Assembly: GCA_947177685.1 (NCBI GenBank)
Contig: CAMWVE010000001.1
Coordinates: forward strand, 1 to 64,000
DNA: 64,000 nucleotides
Source: an uncultured Porphyromonadaceae bacterium
GTDB taxonomy: Bacteria > Bacteroidota > Bacteroidia > Bacteroidales > Muribaculaceae
Direction of reading: 5' to 3'
A model generated the notes under the pieces. The model was not told the DNA's origin. It saw only the letters and a list, made by a program, of their open reading frames with translations, and ran no database searches. Below, one piece after another: positions 1-8,251 of this stretch. The translations under genes were made by a program, and so were the position numbers. The stretch's first letter is position 1, and each line of letters begins with the position of its first letter.

Positions 1-57
1 AAGTAATAATATTTGCTAAATCGGGTATTCATATTGTCTGGTTTGTTAAATTTTTGG

Positions 58-65
58 CAAAGTTA
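58..65 (-). promoter_or_regulatory. Bacteroidetes -7 promoter element facing left
   Basis: Reads TAACTTTG on the minus strand, an exact match to TAnnTTTG. It points out of the window, so it probably serves a gene to the left that cannot be seen here. Confidence 0.5.
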
Positions 66-169
66 ACATAAATATTTCATTCCACAATCATTTTTCGTAA
101 AAAAATATCCATCTGTTGAACCATGATTGGTTAAAATTTGTTTAATCTTTAAATCTTAATTTGTTAAAG

Positions 170-1486
170 ATGAAATCATCACTTCTTTTTACCACATTTG
201 CTTCAGTTTTATGCTTTTTCGGACAGGCACAGACCATGCCTGATTCGCATATCAAAGAGAAAGCAGCTTCCACAAAAATCATTTACATCGATGGCAAACC
301 GGAATCTGAAACCGTCAGACGGCACGACTTGGATTCGATACGCAATGTAGTCAGCATGTATTATTACGACCAGTTCCGGCACTTCATGGATCCTGATTCG
401 CCATATTTCCTGTTTATGAGCAAGGACTCGCAGATGTCCATGGGCATAGGAGGTGGTGTTCGCATGCGTGCTTACTACGACTGGGGTGGGGCTGTTCCAT
501 CAAGTGCGTTCGCACCCATTACCATTCCTATTCCTGCAAATCCGGCATCTATGCGCCATTTTGCCACTGTACCTTCCGGAACATATCTGTTTTTCCGTGT
601 TATTGGCAGATGCAGCCCGTTAGGAGAATATCAGCTTTACATAGAAAGTGACTTCACTGGCTATCAGGGACGTGACTTTAAACTCAAGAAAGCTTATGCC
701 ACGGTTGGTGATTTCACTTTCGGTTATGCTTCATCTACGTTTTCCGATCCTATGGCGTTGCCTCCCGTAGTAGATGCTGCCGGTCCGAACAACAAATTTT
801 CCGCAACCTCAGTCCTTGCCCGTTACATGCCGCAGTTCAAACAGCATTGGTATGCCGGAGTATCAGTCGAGACACCCTCGACCATGGTTGCCGCGGATAA
901 TGTCAACACCCGCCCGGTTTCGGAGTGGCTTCCTGATGCAGCTGCCATGCTGCAATATGAATGGCAGCGCGGACAGCATGTTCGCCTCAGCGGCATAGTC
1001 CGTTCGCTATCTTATCGCGACATGGTTGCCGAGCGCAATCACAATTTGGCAGGGTGGGGTATGCAGTTAAGCTCAGTGGCACGTCCGCACAACAGGGTGA
1101 CCACTTATCTGACTGCCAACTACGGCTATGGCTATGCAGGTTTAGGTAGCGATTTGCTTTATGGGGCATACGATCTCATTGTCGACCCTGAAAATCCAGC
1201 GAAACTTTATGCTCCGGCATCCTACGGATGGTGTGCCGGCGTGCAGTACAATTTCAAACCAAATCTTTTCGCCACCGTTTCAGCAAGCCAGACCCGTTTC
1301 CTTCCCAAGGATGGTGTATCTCCGGAAGAATATAAGTACGGTGTGTTCGCATGTGCCAACGTTTTCTGGAGTATATTGCCCCGTGTCACCGTAGCTGCCG
1401 AGCTTGACTACGGTTTCCGCCGAAACTTCTCAGGAACAGGACGGAGCGCTCATCGTGCGAATGTCATGGCATCGTTCACATTCTGA
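170..1486 (+). CDS. Outer-membrane porin-like beta-barrel protein
   Basis: Predicted exported protein of 438 residues. The N-terminus has Lys residues, a hydrophobic stretch and a cleavage-like AQA/T site near residue 20. The body has alternating strands rich in Tyr, Phe and Gly, and the protein ends in a terminal Phe (SFTF), as outer-membrane barrels do. Its general look recalls DcaP-like porins, but I cannot name the substrate. The ATG at 170 is chosen over the in-frame TTG at 161 because it begins a proper signal peptide (MKSSLLF). It stands alone: the next gene is convergent and a hairpin follows at 1496. Confidence 0.7.
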   Translation: MKSSLLFTTFASVLCFFGQAQTMPDSHIKEKAASTKIIYIDGKPESETVRRHDLDSIRNVVSMYYYDQFRHFMDPDSPYFLFMSKDSQMSMGIGGGVRMRAYYDWGGAVPSSAFAPITIPIPANPASMRHFATVPSGTYLFFRVIGRCSPLGEYQLYIESDFTGYQGRDFKLKKAYATVGDFTFGYASSTFSDPMALPPVVDAAGPNNKFSATSVLARYMPQFKQHWYAGVSVETPSTMVAADNVNTRPVSEWLPDAAAMLQYEWQRGQHVRLSGIVRSLSYRDMVAERNHNLAGWGMQLSSVARPHNRVTTYLTANYGYGYAGLGSDLLYGAYDLIVDPENPAKLYAPASYGWCAGVQYNFKPNLFATVSASQTRFLPKDGVSPEEYKYGVFACANVFWSILPRVTVAAELDYGFRRNFSGTGRSAHRANVMASFTF

Positions 1487-1495
1487 AAACATCAA

Positions 1496-1532
1496 GAAGG
1501 TGCGCCAAAACCAATGGTTCTGACGCACCTTC
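1496..1532. terminator. Stem-loop between convergent genes
   Basis: The 9-base arms GAAGGTGCG (1496-1504) and CGCACCTTC (1524-1532) pair, with a smaller hairpin possible in the loop. It lies between the barrel gene and the convergent cupin gene. There is no strong T-run, so it may work as a weak or bidirectional terminator. Confidence 0.55.
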
Positions 1533-1576
1533 CACACTTAAACAATCAATGAACGCCTCGACTTTGAGGCAAGAAA

Positions 1577-1903
1577 CTATTCCTTAATTTTTGAAATGGT
1601 GAATTTGGCATTCGTGACAGCATTTACTGAATGAGGGGTTAATTTCTTCACAAGAATGAAATCACCCGCTTCCATTTTGTTTGCATTACCGTTGACGTTG
1701 AAGATTATCTCGCCTTCGATAACCTGAACCATTATGTCAGTGTCAGCCGTATGCTCCTTGATTTCAGTTCCTTTTGTCACAGCCACAAGTGTCACACTCC
1801 CCTGAAGGGTTTTGAAGATTGATTCACCTGTGACTTTACCTTCCACATAGTCTGCAACAGATGTAATCTTTGCAGGCTTGTTAATTTCAAATACTGTATC
1901 CAT
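1577..1903 (-). CDS. Small cupin-domain protein
   Basis: 108-residue single-domain protein with the pattern of a cupin_2 barrel: a central EGEIIFNVNG strand pair, then EAGDFILV and a histidine in TPHSV. Family members bind a metal or small ligand, and the short ones are often of unknown role. The usual HxH of motif 1 is only partly present: EHTADTD supplies one His. It is probably cytoplasmic because no signal peptide is seen. It is divergent from the alkyl-repair gene at 1966 with a 62-base gap. The substrate is unknown. Confidence 0.7.
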   Translation of the reverse strand: MDTVFEINKPAKITSVADYVEGKVTGESIFKTLQGSVTLVAVTKGTEIKEHTADTDIMVQVIEGEIIFNVNGNANKMEAGDFILVKKLTPHSVNAVTNAKFTISKIKE

Positions 1904-1965
1904 AGTAATTAGATTTTGTTTACTTTAAAAACACCCGCCACACCGATTAGTTTAAAAATTAACGT

Positions 1966-2421
1966 ATGTTATACTCTGCCACCTATCCTTCACCCGTCGG
2001 GCTGATTCTACTGACCGCTACTGAAACCTCGCTTGTCAGTGTTCAGCTTACCGACTCTGAGATGCTCGCCACAGAGAATCTTCCTTCGGTTATGACACAA
2101 GCATTTGAATGGCTTGACAGTTACTTCGCAGGCTTTGATCCGGGCAAGATTCCTCCGGTCGTCATGAACGGGACACCGTTTCAGCAGAGGGTATGGACTC
2201 AACTGCTTCAGTTGCGCCATAATGAAGTCATAACTTATGGCGAGCTTGCGCGGATATTAGGCACGTCGCCACGCGCCGTAGGTCATGCAGTGGCGTGTAA
2301 TCATATCCCTATTTTCATCCCTTGCCACAGGGTGGTGGCATCAACAGGTTTGGGCGGATTCTCATTCGGCGGTACGGATGTCAAGAAGTATCTCCTCTCG
2401 CTTGAAGCCGGCAATAAATAA
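1966..2421 (+). CDS. ogt: Methylated-DNA--protein-cysteine methyltransferase
   Basis: 151-residue repair protein that moves the alkyl group from O6-alkylguanine in DNA to its own cysteine in a suicide reaction. The active-site block IPCHRVV is present with Cys120, preceded by the Asn of CNHIP and by the helix-turn-helix arginine block SPRAVGHAVA (101-110). The N-terminal domain is short, as in Ogt/MGMT-type proteins without an Ada domain. The ATG at 1966 starts directly at the conserved N-terminus. A strong hairpin follows six bases after the stop. It is a single-gene unit. Confidence 0.92.
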   Translation: MLYSATYPSPVGLILLTATETSLVSVQLTDSEMLATENLPSVMTQAFEWLDSYFAGFDPGKIPPVVMNGTPFQQRVWTQLLQLRHNEVITYGELARILGTSPRAVGHAVACNHIPIFIPCHRVVASTGLGGFSFGGTDVKKYLLSLEAGNK

Positions 2422-2426
2422 AGAAA

Positions 2427-2448
2427 GACGGACTCTCACAAGTCCGTC
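2427..2448. terminator. Terminator hairpin shared by convergent genes
   Basis: Perfect 8-base arms GACGGACT (2427-2434) and AGTCCGTC (2441-2448) with a 6-base loop. They sit between the end of the alkyltransferase gene and the end of the convergent lipoprotein gene. Confidence 0.7.
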
Positions 2449-2481
2449 CATCATTAGGGGATATTATTTAAGGATTGGTGT

Positions 2482-2955
2482 TTACTTTGATTCTGCCGAG
2501 ATTGTGGCGTAGTTGGTAATCTGAGGATTAACTTCGCCGTCATCGGGGAGTTCATCGGCAGATGCTACAATTTTAACTTTGAACTGTGCCACGCCGAAGC
2601 AGATAGGATAATCTTCGACATAGATGCCGGTGTCAAGAGTGAGCAGGTGGTTGCCGACAGGTTCATTATTGGTTTCGAATGTTGCGGTGTAAGGTGAGAT
2701 AACCTGACTGCCTACACGAACGTAGTCCCAGTAATAAGATACAACCCCCAGTGTGCCTTTCTTGTCAGTGTTATTGATCAGTGACACTGATTCAATGGTG
2801 ATAGGTTCACCCTGAACAACATAGATAACATCGTCCTTAACGGTTACTCCGCTGAACTGGATGTCGAGATCTACGTTGGGCACATCATCGTCATCGTTAC
2901 ATGCGCTGAACACAAACAGTGGAAGCGCTACTAATAAATAGAGAAATTTTTTCAT
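2482..2955 (-). CDS. Hypothetical lipoprotein
   Basis: 157-residue protein with a lipoprotein signal. MKKFLYLLVALPLF is followed by the lipobox FSAC, with Cys19 as the lipidation site. The mature N-terminus NDDDD is acidic, as in many Bacteroidales lipoproteins. The rest looks like one or two beta-sandwich repeats (Ig-like strands such as TITIESVSLI are plausible), but no family is recognised. It is probably anchored in the outer membrane. It lies downstream of clpB on the same strand, with a 129-base gap that contains nested inverted repeats. Confidence 0.7.
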   Translation of the reverse strand: MKKFLYLLVALPLFVFSACNDDDDVPNVDLDIQFSGVTVKDDVIYVVQGEPITIESVSLINNTDKKGTLGVVSYYWDYVRVGSQVISPYTATFETNNEPVGNHLLTLDTGIYVEDYPICFGVAQFKVKIVASADELPDDGEVNPQITNYATISAESK

Positions 2956-3009
2956 AATAAATTAGATTAAAATTAAGAATTTAGTTTATTGAAGTTTAAG
3001 GTTGGAAGG

Positions 3010-3078
3010 ATGTGTCAGAATGAGTCAGATGCAAGTGGCTTCTGAAAGCATCGCTGCAGATGGCTTATTATGACACAT
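3010..3078. other. Nested inverted repeats downstream of clpB
   Basis: ATGTGTCA (3010-3017) pairs with TGACACAT (3071-3078), enclosing GATGC (3028-3032) and GCATC (3048-3052). The structure fills the gap between the clpB stop and the lipoprotein gene. It could be a clpB terminator or a structured 3' end, but no T-run is visible. Confidence 0.4.
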
Positions 3079-3084
3079 ACCCTT

Positions 3085-5673
3085 TTAGTTTCTGAATATC
3101 AGTTCATCATCCTTGACATCGATGATAATAGGTTTCTCTTTGGCGACTTTCTGAGCCAGCATATCTTTGGCGAGCTGGTTGAGGACAAGCCTGTGGATGG
3201 CTCGTTTGACCGGACGTGCGCCGAATTCAGGATCATATCCTTCTTCTGCCAGATAGCGCAGTGCCGCAGGAGTAATCTCAAGTTCGATGCCGTTGGCTGC
3301 AAGCATCTTCTTGATGCTCTTGATCTGGAGTCCGACAATCTCCTCAATCTCTTTTTCGTTGAGGGGGGTGAACATGATTATCTCATCGATACGGTTGAGG
3401 AACTCCGGACGGATGGTCTGTTTCAGCATTTCAAGAACCTCATCGCGGGTCTTTGCAATCGTTTCATCCTTGTTCTCGTCAGTCATCTTCGAGAAATTCT
3501 CGCGGATGAGGTGCGATCCCATGTTGGTTGTCATGATTATGATGGTGTTCTTGAAGTTCACCAATCGACCCTTGTTGTCGGTCAGACGTCCGTCGTCGAG
3601 CACCTGAAGCAGGATGTTGAAAACATCGGGGTGAGCCTTCTCGATTTCATCGAACAGAACCACTGAATAAGGTTTACGACGGACGGCTTCGGTCAGCTGA
3701 CCCCCTTCGTCATAACCTACATATCCCGGAGGCGCTCCAACCAGTCGGCTGACGGTGTGTTTCTCCTGATATTCGCTCATGTCTATTCGGGTCATCATGT
3801 TCTCGTCGTCGAACAGATATTCGGCAAGTGCCTTGGCAAGTTCGGTTTTACCCACACCCGTTGTACCGAGGAAGATAAATGAACCGATGGGTCGGCGAGG
3901 ATCGTTAAGACCGGCACGACTGCGGCGAACTGCATCGGCAATGGCGCGGATTGCCTCATCCTGACCCACAACTCGGTTGTGAAGTTCCTCTTCCAGATGG
4001 AGCAGTTTCTCTTTCTCGCTCTGAACCATCTTGTTGACAGGAATTCCGGTCCAGCGTGAAACAACATCGGCGATATCCTCGGCGTCAACCTCTTCTTTTA
4101 TAAGGGCTTTTTCGCCTTGCATCATCTTCAGTTGCTCCTGAATCTGTTTGTTCTCGTCCTCTTTCTGCTGGATGCGTGAGTAGCGGATTTCCGCAACCTT
4201 GGCATAGTCACCTTCACGTTCGGCACGCTCGGCATCGAAGTTAAGCTGCTCAATGTCAATCTTGTTCTGCTGAATCTTGTTGATAAGTTCTTTTTCAGCT
4301 TTCCACTTGGCAGTGAACTCTTTTTCCTCCTCGCGCAGCTGTGCAAGATCCTTTTCTATCTCTTTGACATGCTCTTTGTCACCCTCGCGCTTGATTGCCT
4401 CACGTTCAATTTCTTTCTGAGCTATCATGCGAGTGATTTCATCGAGAGCCTGAGGCACGGAGTCAATTTCCAGACGCAGTTTCGAAGCAGCCTCATCCAC
4501 AAGGTCAATCGCCTTGTCAGGAAGGAAGCGGTCAGTGATGTAACGAACTGACAGCTGCACGGCTGCAATAATCGCCTCATCACGGATACGCACTTTGTGG
4601 TGGTTCTCGTAACGCTCTTTCAGACCTCGAAGAATGGCTATGGCACTGGTTTCGTCAGGCTCATTGACCATCACTTTCTGGAATCGGCGCTCCAGAGCTT
4701 TATCTTTCTCAAAATATTTCTGATACTCGTCAAGAGTGGTGGCGCCAATACTGCGGAGTTCACCGCGGGCAAGCGCAGGCTTCAGGATGTTTGCCGCATC
4801 CATGGCGCCTTCACCCTTACCGGCACCCACCAGAGTGTGGATTTCATCGATGAAAAGGATTATTTCACCGTCGCTTTGAGTAACCTCGTTGACAATGGCT
4901 TTGAGTCGTTCCTCAAATTCACCTTTATATTTCGCACCTGCCACGAGCGCACCCATGTCAAGTGAGAAAATCTGTTTTGAACGGAGGTTCTCAGGCACGT
5001 CGCCGCGAACAATTCGCTGGGCGAGACCCTCGGCGATTGCTGTCTTACCGGTACCCGGCTCACCAATCAGCATAGGGTTGTTTTTGGTGCGTCGGCTAAG
5101 AATCTGGAGCACTCGGCGGATTTCATCATCACGACCGATGACCGGATCGAGTTTGCCGGTGCGGGCACGTTCATTGAGGTTAATGGCATATTTGCTGAGT
5201 GCGTTGTAGGTGTCCTCCGCACTTTGATCTGTTGCTTTTTTCCCTTTACGAAGTTCGTTGATAGCTGCCTCAAGCTCTTTCTCGCTCAGACCCGCATCCT
5301 TAAGTATGCTCGATGCCGGCGAGTTAACTTGGAACAACGCCATGAGAATCGCCTCGATGGTGACATATTCGTCGCCCTGTTTCTTGGCAATGTCAAGCGC
5401 TTTCTGCAGCACATCGTTTGAGCTTCTGCTCAGATATGGTTCACCTCCGCTGACTTTGGGAAGTGTTGAAATCTCACGGTCAACTCTTTCTGCCACCACG
5501 GCAGGATTAGCGCCAATCTTCTGGAAAATGAATTTGATTAGTGCTTCACCCTCAGTCATGATGGCTTTCAGAATATGCACCGGCTCAATCTGTTGCTGAC
5601 CGGCTGCTCTGGTTATTTCCAGCGCTTTCTGAATAGCTTCCTGAGACTTGATAGTAAAACTGTTGAAATTCAT
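3085..5673 (-). CDS. clpB: ATP-dependent disaggregase ClpB
   Basis: 862-residue Hsp100 chaperone that pulls polypeptides out of aggregates together with DnaK. Order of domains: Clp_N double repeat (about 1-145); first AAA+ module with GEPGTGKT near residue 205, [13 protein letters not shown] and the pore residues [10 protein letters not shown]; a long coiled-coil middle domain (about 400-530) typical of ClpB rather than ClpA or ClpC; second AAA+ module with GTTGVGKTE and [11 protein letters not shown]; and the C-terminal small domain ending [10 protein letters not shown]. Length and domains are normal. The start codon directly precedes the conserved [13 protein letters not shown]. Transcribed alone, with a 241-base divergent gap to dnaG. 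Confidence 0.97.
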   Translation of the reverse strand: MNFNSFTIKSQEAIQKALEITRAAGQQQIEPVHILKAIMTEGEALIKFIFQKIGANPAVVAERVDREISTLPKVSGGEPYLSRSSNDVLQKALDIAKKQGDEYVTIEAILMALFQVNSPASSILKDAGLSEKELEAAINELRKGKKATDQSAEDTYNALSKYAINLNERARTGKLDPVIGRDDEIRRVLQILSRRTKNNPMLIGEPGTGKTAIAEGLAQRIVRGDVPENLRSKQIFSLDMGALVAGAKYKGEFEERLKAIVNEVTQSDGEIILFIDEIHTLVGAGKGEGAMDAANILKPALARGELRSIGATTLDEYQKYFEKDKALERRFQKVMVNEPDETSAIAILRGLKERYENHHKVRIRDEAIIAAVQLSVRYITDRFLPDKAIDLVDEAASKLRLEIDSVPQALDEITRMIAQKEIEREAIKREGDKEHVKEIEKDLAQLREEEKEFTAKWKAEKELINKIQQNKIDIEQLNFDAERAEREGDYAKVAEIRYSRIQQKEDENKQIQEQLKMMQGEKALIKEEVDAEDIADVVSRWTGIPVNKMVQSEKEKLLHLEEELHNRVVGQDEAIRAIADAVRRSRAGLNDPRRPIGSFIFLGTTGVGKTELAKALAEYLFDDENMMTRIDMSEYQEKHTVSRLVGAPPGYVGYDEGGQLTEAVRRKPYSVVLFDEIEKAHPDVFNILLQVLDDGRLTDNKGRLVNFKNTIIIMTTNMGSHLIRENFSKMTDENKDETIAKTRDEVLEMLKQTIRPEFLNRIDEIIMFTPLNEKEIEEIVGLQIKSIKKMLAANGIELEITPAALRYLAEEGYDPEFGARPVKRAIHRLVLNQLAKDMLAQKVAKEKPIIIDVKDDELIFRN

Positions 5674-5899
5674 AATATTTTTATTTAATGTTGTAACTAC
5701 AATTTTAACAAATAGTAATGAAAAAGGTTTACTGCCGGACCTACAAATGCAGGTTCCGACAAGTCACATATACAATACATATATAATAATGTGGATGTTT
5801 GTGTTTTTCATCCCTCTTTCACACCTCTGCATAACATAGTGCAAAAACTGTGCCAAACCTTTATTTATTCAATCGCTTTCATTTTTTCCGAAATTTTTG
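5674..5899. other. clpB/dnaG divergent intergenic region
   Basis: An AT-rich divergent gap. It contains one imperfect hairpin at 5737-5757 (GGACCT against AGGTTCC), which would lie in the clpB leader. I found no exact TAnnTTTG box for clpB and no CIRCE-like repeat (TTAGCACTC), so its heat-shock control, if any, is not visible. Confidence 0.4.
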
Positions 5900-5907
5900 T
5901 AACTTTG
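5900..5907 (+). promoter_or_regulatory. -7 promoter element of dnaG
   Basis: TAACTTTG is an exact TAnnTTTG box. Its last base is only 7 bases before the dnaG ATG at 5915, so transcription should begin at or within a few bases of the start codon. The message would be leaderless or nearly so. Confidence 0.65.
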
Positions 5908-5914
5908 TATTCCT

Positions 5915-8158
5915 ATGGGACGAATAGATCAGGAAACAGTTCAGCGGATTCTTGACGCTGCCGACATTGTCGATGTAGTCAGCGACTTTGTGAGTCTTAA
6001 AAGGCGCGGTGCAAACTACATCGGGCTGTGTCCTTTCCACAATGAACGTACTCCTTCTTTTTCTGTCTCTAAATCAAAGGGAATATGTAAGTGCTTCAGT
6101 TGCGGCAAAGGTGGCTCGGCAGTGAACTTCATCATGCAGTTGGAGCAAATGTCCTATCAGGAAGCTCTTCGCTATCTTGCCAAGAAATACAACATTGAAA
6201 TCAAGGAACGCGAGCTGACCGACAAGGAGCGGGAAACGGCAAGCGAACGTGAAGCGCTTTTCGCTGTCAATGAGTTCGCACTGCTTCATTTTGAACATAA
6301 TTTGCTTGAGACCCCCGAGGGGGTGAACATAGGGTTGTCATACTTTCGTCAGCGTGGACTGAGCGATGCCATGATCAAGCGTTTCCACTTGGGTTACTCG
6401 CTTGACAAACGTGATGAACTGCTGCAGGAGGCTCGGCGCAAGGGTTACCGCGATGAAAATCTCCTGACCACGGGTCTCGTGGGACGCACTGACAAAGGGG
6501 AGTATTACGACCGTTTTCGCGGACGTGTCATCTATCCGGTTTTCTCCATTTCCGGCAAGGTAGTGGCTTTTGGTGGACGTGTACTTCGTAAGGACAAGCC
6601 CGGCGGCAAGTATGTAAACTCTCCTGAATCAGTTATTTACAGTAAGAGCCACGAGCTTTACGGACTCTATCAGGCAAAGCCCGCAATAGTCCGTAAAAAC
6701 AAGTGTATCATTGTGGAGGGTTACATGGATGTCATTTCCATGCACCAGAGCGGCATTGAGAATGTGGTGGCTTCATCGGGCACATCGCTCACCGAAGGTC
6801 AGATCAGGCTGCTTCACAGGTTCACCGAAAATGTCACAGTTATCTATGACAGCGATGCAGCCGGCATAAAAGCTTCACTGCGCGGTATCGATATGTTGCT
6901 TGCCGAAGGGCTGAATGTCAAGGTGTTACAGCTTCCTGACGGCGATGACCCTGACTCGTTTGCGCAAACACATTCATCATCGGAGGTAGAGGAATATCTT
7001 GAAAAACATGAGGTCGACTTTGTGAAGTTCAAGATGAACATATTGCTTGATGGAGTGGGGGACGACCCTATTAAATGGTCAAAGGTAACGTCTGATATAG
7101 TCCGCTCCATAGCCGTTATTCCCGATGATATTTCACGAAACGCCTACATCAAGGAGTGTTGCTACTCGCTCGGAGTAGATGAAAAAGTACTTCTGAATGA
7201 GGTGAATAAGAGTAGGATGGCAATCCGCGAGCAGGAGTTCAAGCGTATTCAGCAGGAAAAAACGCGAGCCATGAACAGCGGGCAGCAACAGCCGGAACAA
7301 CAACCTGCCGAACAACCTGAACAGCCGTCCGAAGCAGCGACAGAATATGTAGTATCGGCTGACATCCGCAAGTCAACAAACCGGAGTGCCGTGCTTGAGC
7401 CATTTGAAAAACAGCTCCTTCGCTACATCCTGAAGTATGGCATGGTAACCATCTGTGATAGAGAGAGTGAGGATGGCAGTGAGGATCCTGTGAGCGTCAT
7501 GGATTTCGTGGAGATGGAGCTTGCGGCTGATGAAATAGAATTTACCACATCTGCATACAAAAAAATTCTGGATATGGCATTATCGCTTCGCGAAAGATAT
7601 GCCGAAGATTTATCTGCGGCAGGTGAGCGTGCCATGGAGAAGCGTACGGATGAATGGATCCGTGGCGAGGAGGCTATCCGTCTGGAGGCTATAACCATGG
7701 ACGACATCAAGCTTCGTGAAAAGAAACTGCTTGAACACTGCGACCAAGTCTATGAGGATTATCTGTTTGATTTCTCGGTAAATTATGTTGAACGCAGGCT
7801 TTCATCATCCGATGATTCCGAAGCTCGTGATATAACTGCCGAACTGGTGATGGAAAAACATCAGTTGAGCAAAATCCACACCAAATTCGCTCATGTGGAA
7901 ACCGAACTGGAACAGTTGACTCAGCTGCTACCGCGCTCCATATTTGAGCTTAAAAATGCCATATTGCTTTGTGACATTGATGATGTTCAGGAGGAACTGA
8001 AACATGAATACTCGCTTCAATCACCTGATAAGTTCAGACTTAAGGAAATTATGGAACGTTTGGGTCGCATGCTGCAACTTCGTGCCGAGTTTGCCAAACG
8101 GATGGGTGAGCGCGTGGTCACTCCGGGTGTGAAGGGGGTAAATAGAAGCAGAAAATAA
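5915..8158 (+). CDS. dnaG: DNA primase
   Basis: 747-residue primase that makes RNA primers at the replication fork. The N-terminal CHC2 zinc ribbon is seen as CPFH near residue 40 and CKCFSC near residue 60. The TOPRIM catalytic core follows, with IIVEGYMDV and the metal-binding DSDAAG. After the core comes a Gln/Pro/Glu-rich linker (about residues 455-480) and a long helical C-terminal region that should hold the helicase-interacting domain. It is longer than the roughly 580-residue E. coli enzyme, mainly because of the linker and C-terminal part. The stop codon lies inside the first unit of a degenerate tandem repeat. Confidence 0.96.
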   Translation: MGRIDQETVQRILDAADIVDVVSDFVSLKRRGANYIGLCPFHNERTPSFSVSKSKGICKCFSCGKGGSAVNFIMQLEQMSYQEALRYLAKKYNIEIKERELTDKERETASEREALFAVNEFALLHFEHNLLETPEGVNIGLSYFRQRGLSDAMIKRFHLGYSLDKRDELLQEARRKGYRDENLLTTGLVGRTDKGEYYDRFRGRVIYPVFSISGKVVAFGGRVLRKDKPGGKYVNSPESVIYSKSHELYGLYQAKPAIVRKNKCIIVEGYMDVISMHQSGIENVVASSGTSLTEGQIRLLHRFTENVTVIYDSDAAGIKASLRGIDMLLAEGLNVKVLQLPDGDDPDSFAQTHSSSEVEEYLEKHEVDFVKFKMNILLDGVGDDPIKWSKVTSDIVRSIAVIPDDISRNAYIKECCYSLGVDEKVLLNEVNKSRMAIREQEFKRIQQEKTRAMNSGQQQPEQQPAEQPEQPSEAATEYVVSADIRKSTNRSAVLEPFEKQLLRYILKYGMVTICDRESEDGSEDPVSVMDFVEMELAADEIEFTTSAYKKILDMALSLRERYAEDLSAAGERAMEKRTDEWIRGEEAIRLEAITMDDIKLREKKLLEHCDQVYEDYLFDFSVNYVERRLSSSDDSEARDITAELVMEKHQLSKIHTKFAHVETELEQLTQLLPRSIFELKNAILLCDIDDVQEELKHEYSLQSPDKFRLKEIMERLGRMLQLRAEFAKRMGERVVTPGVKGVNRSRK

Positions 8159-8244
8159 GTGGTAAAAGTGAGTGGAAGCAGAAAGTAAGTGGTAAAATCA
8201 GAAATAAGTGGCAAAAGAGAATGTAAGCTGAAAGTAAGTGGTAA
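8148..8244. repeat. Degenerate tandem repeat at the dnaG 3' end
   Basis: Four diverged copies of about 18-20 bases (consensus GCAGAAAGTAAGTGGTAAAA) begin at 8148, 8178, 8198 and 8227. The first copy carries the dnaG stop codon TAA. The array ends just before the stop of the convergent helicase gene at 8252. No terminator hairpin is seen here, so the array occupies the place where one would be expected. Confidence 0.75.
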
Positions 8245-8251
8245 TCGTCTG

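Noticed and set aside
3070-3666. 198-codon open frame on the plus strand inside clpB
   Set aside because: It lies wholly antisense to a well-conserved clpB and shows no domain; a shadow of its codon use.
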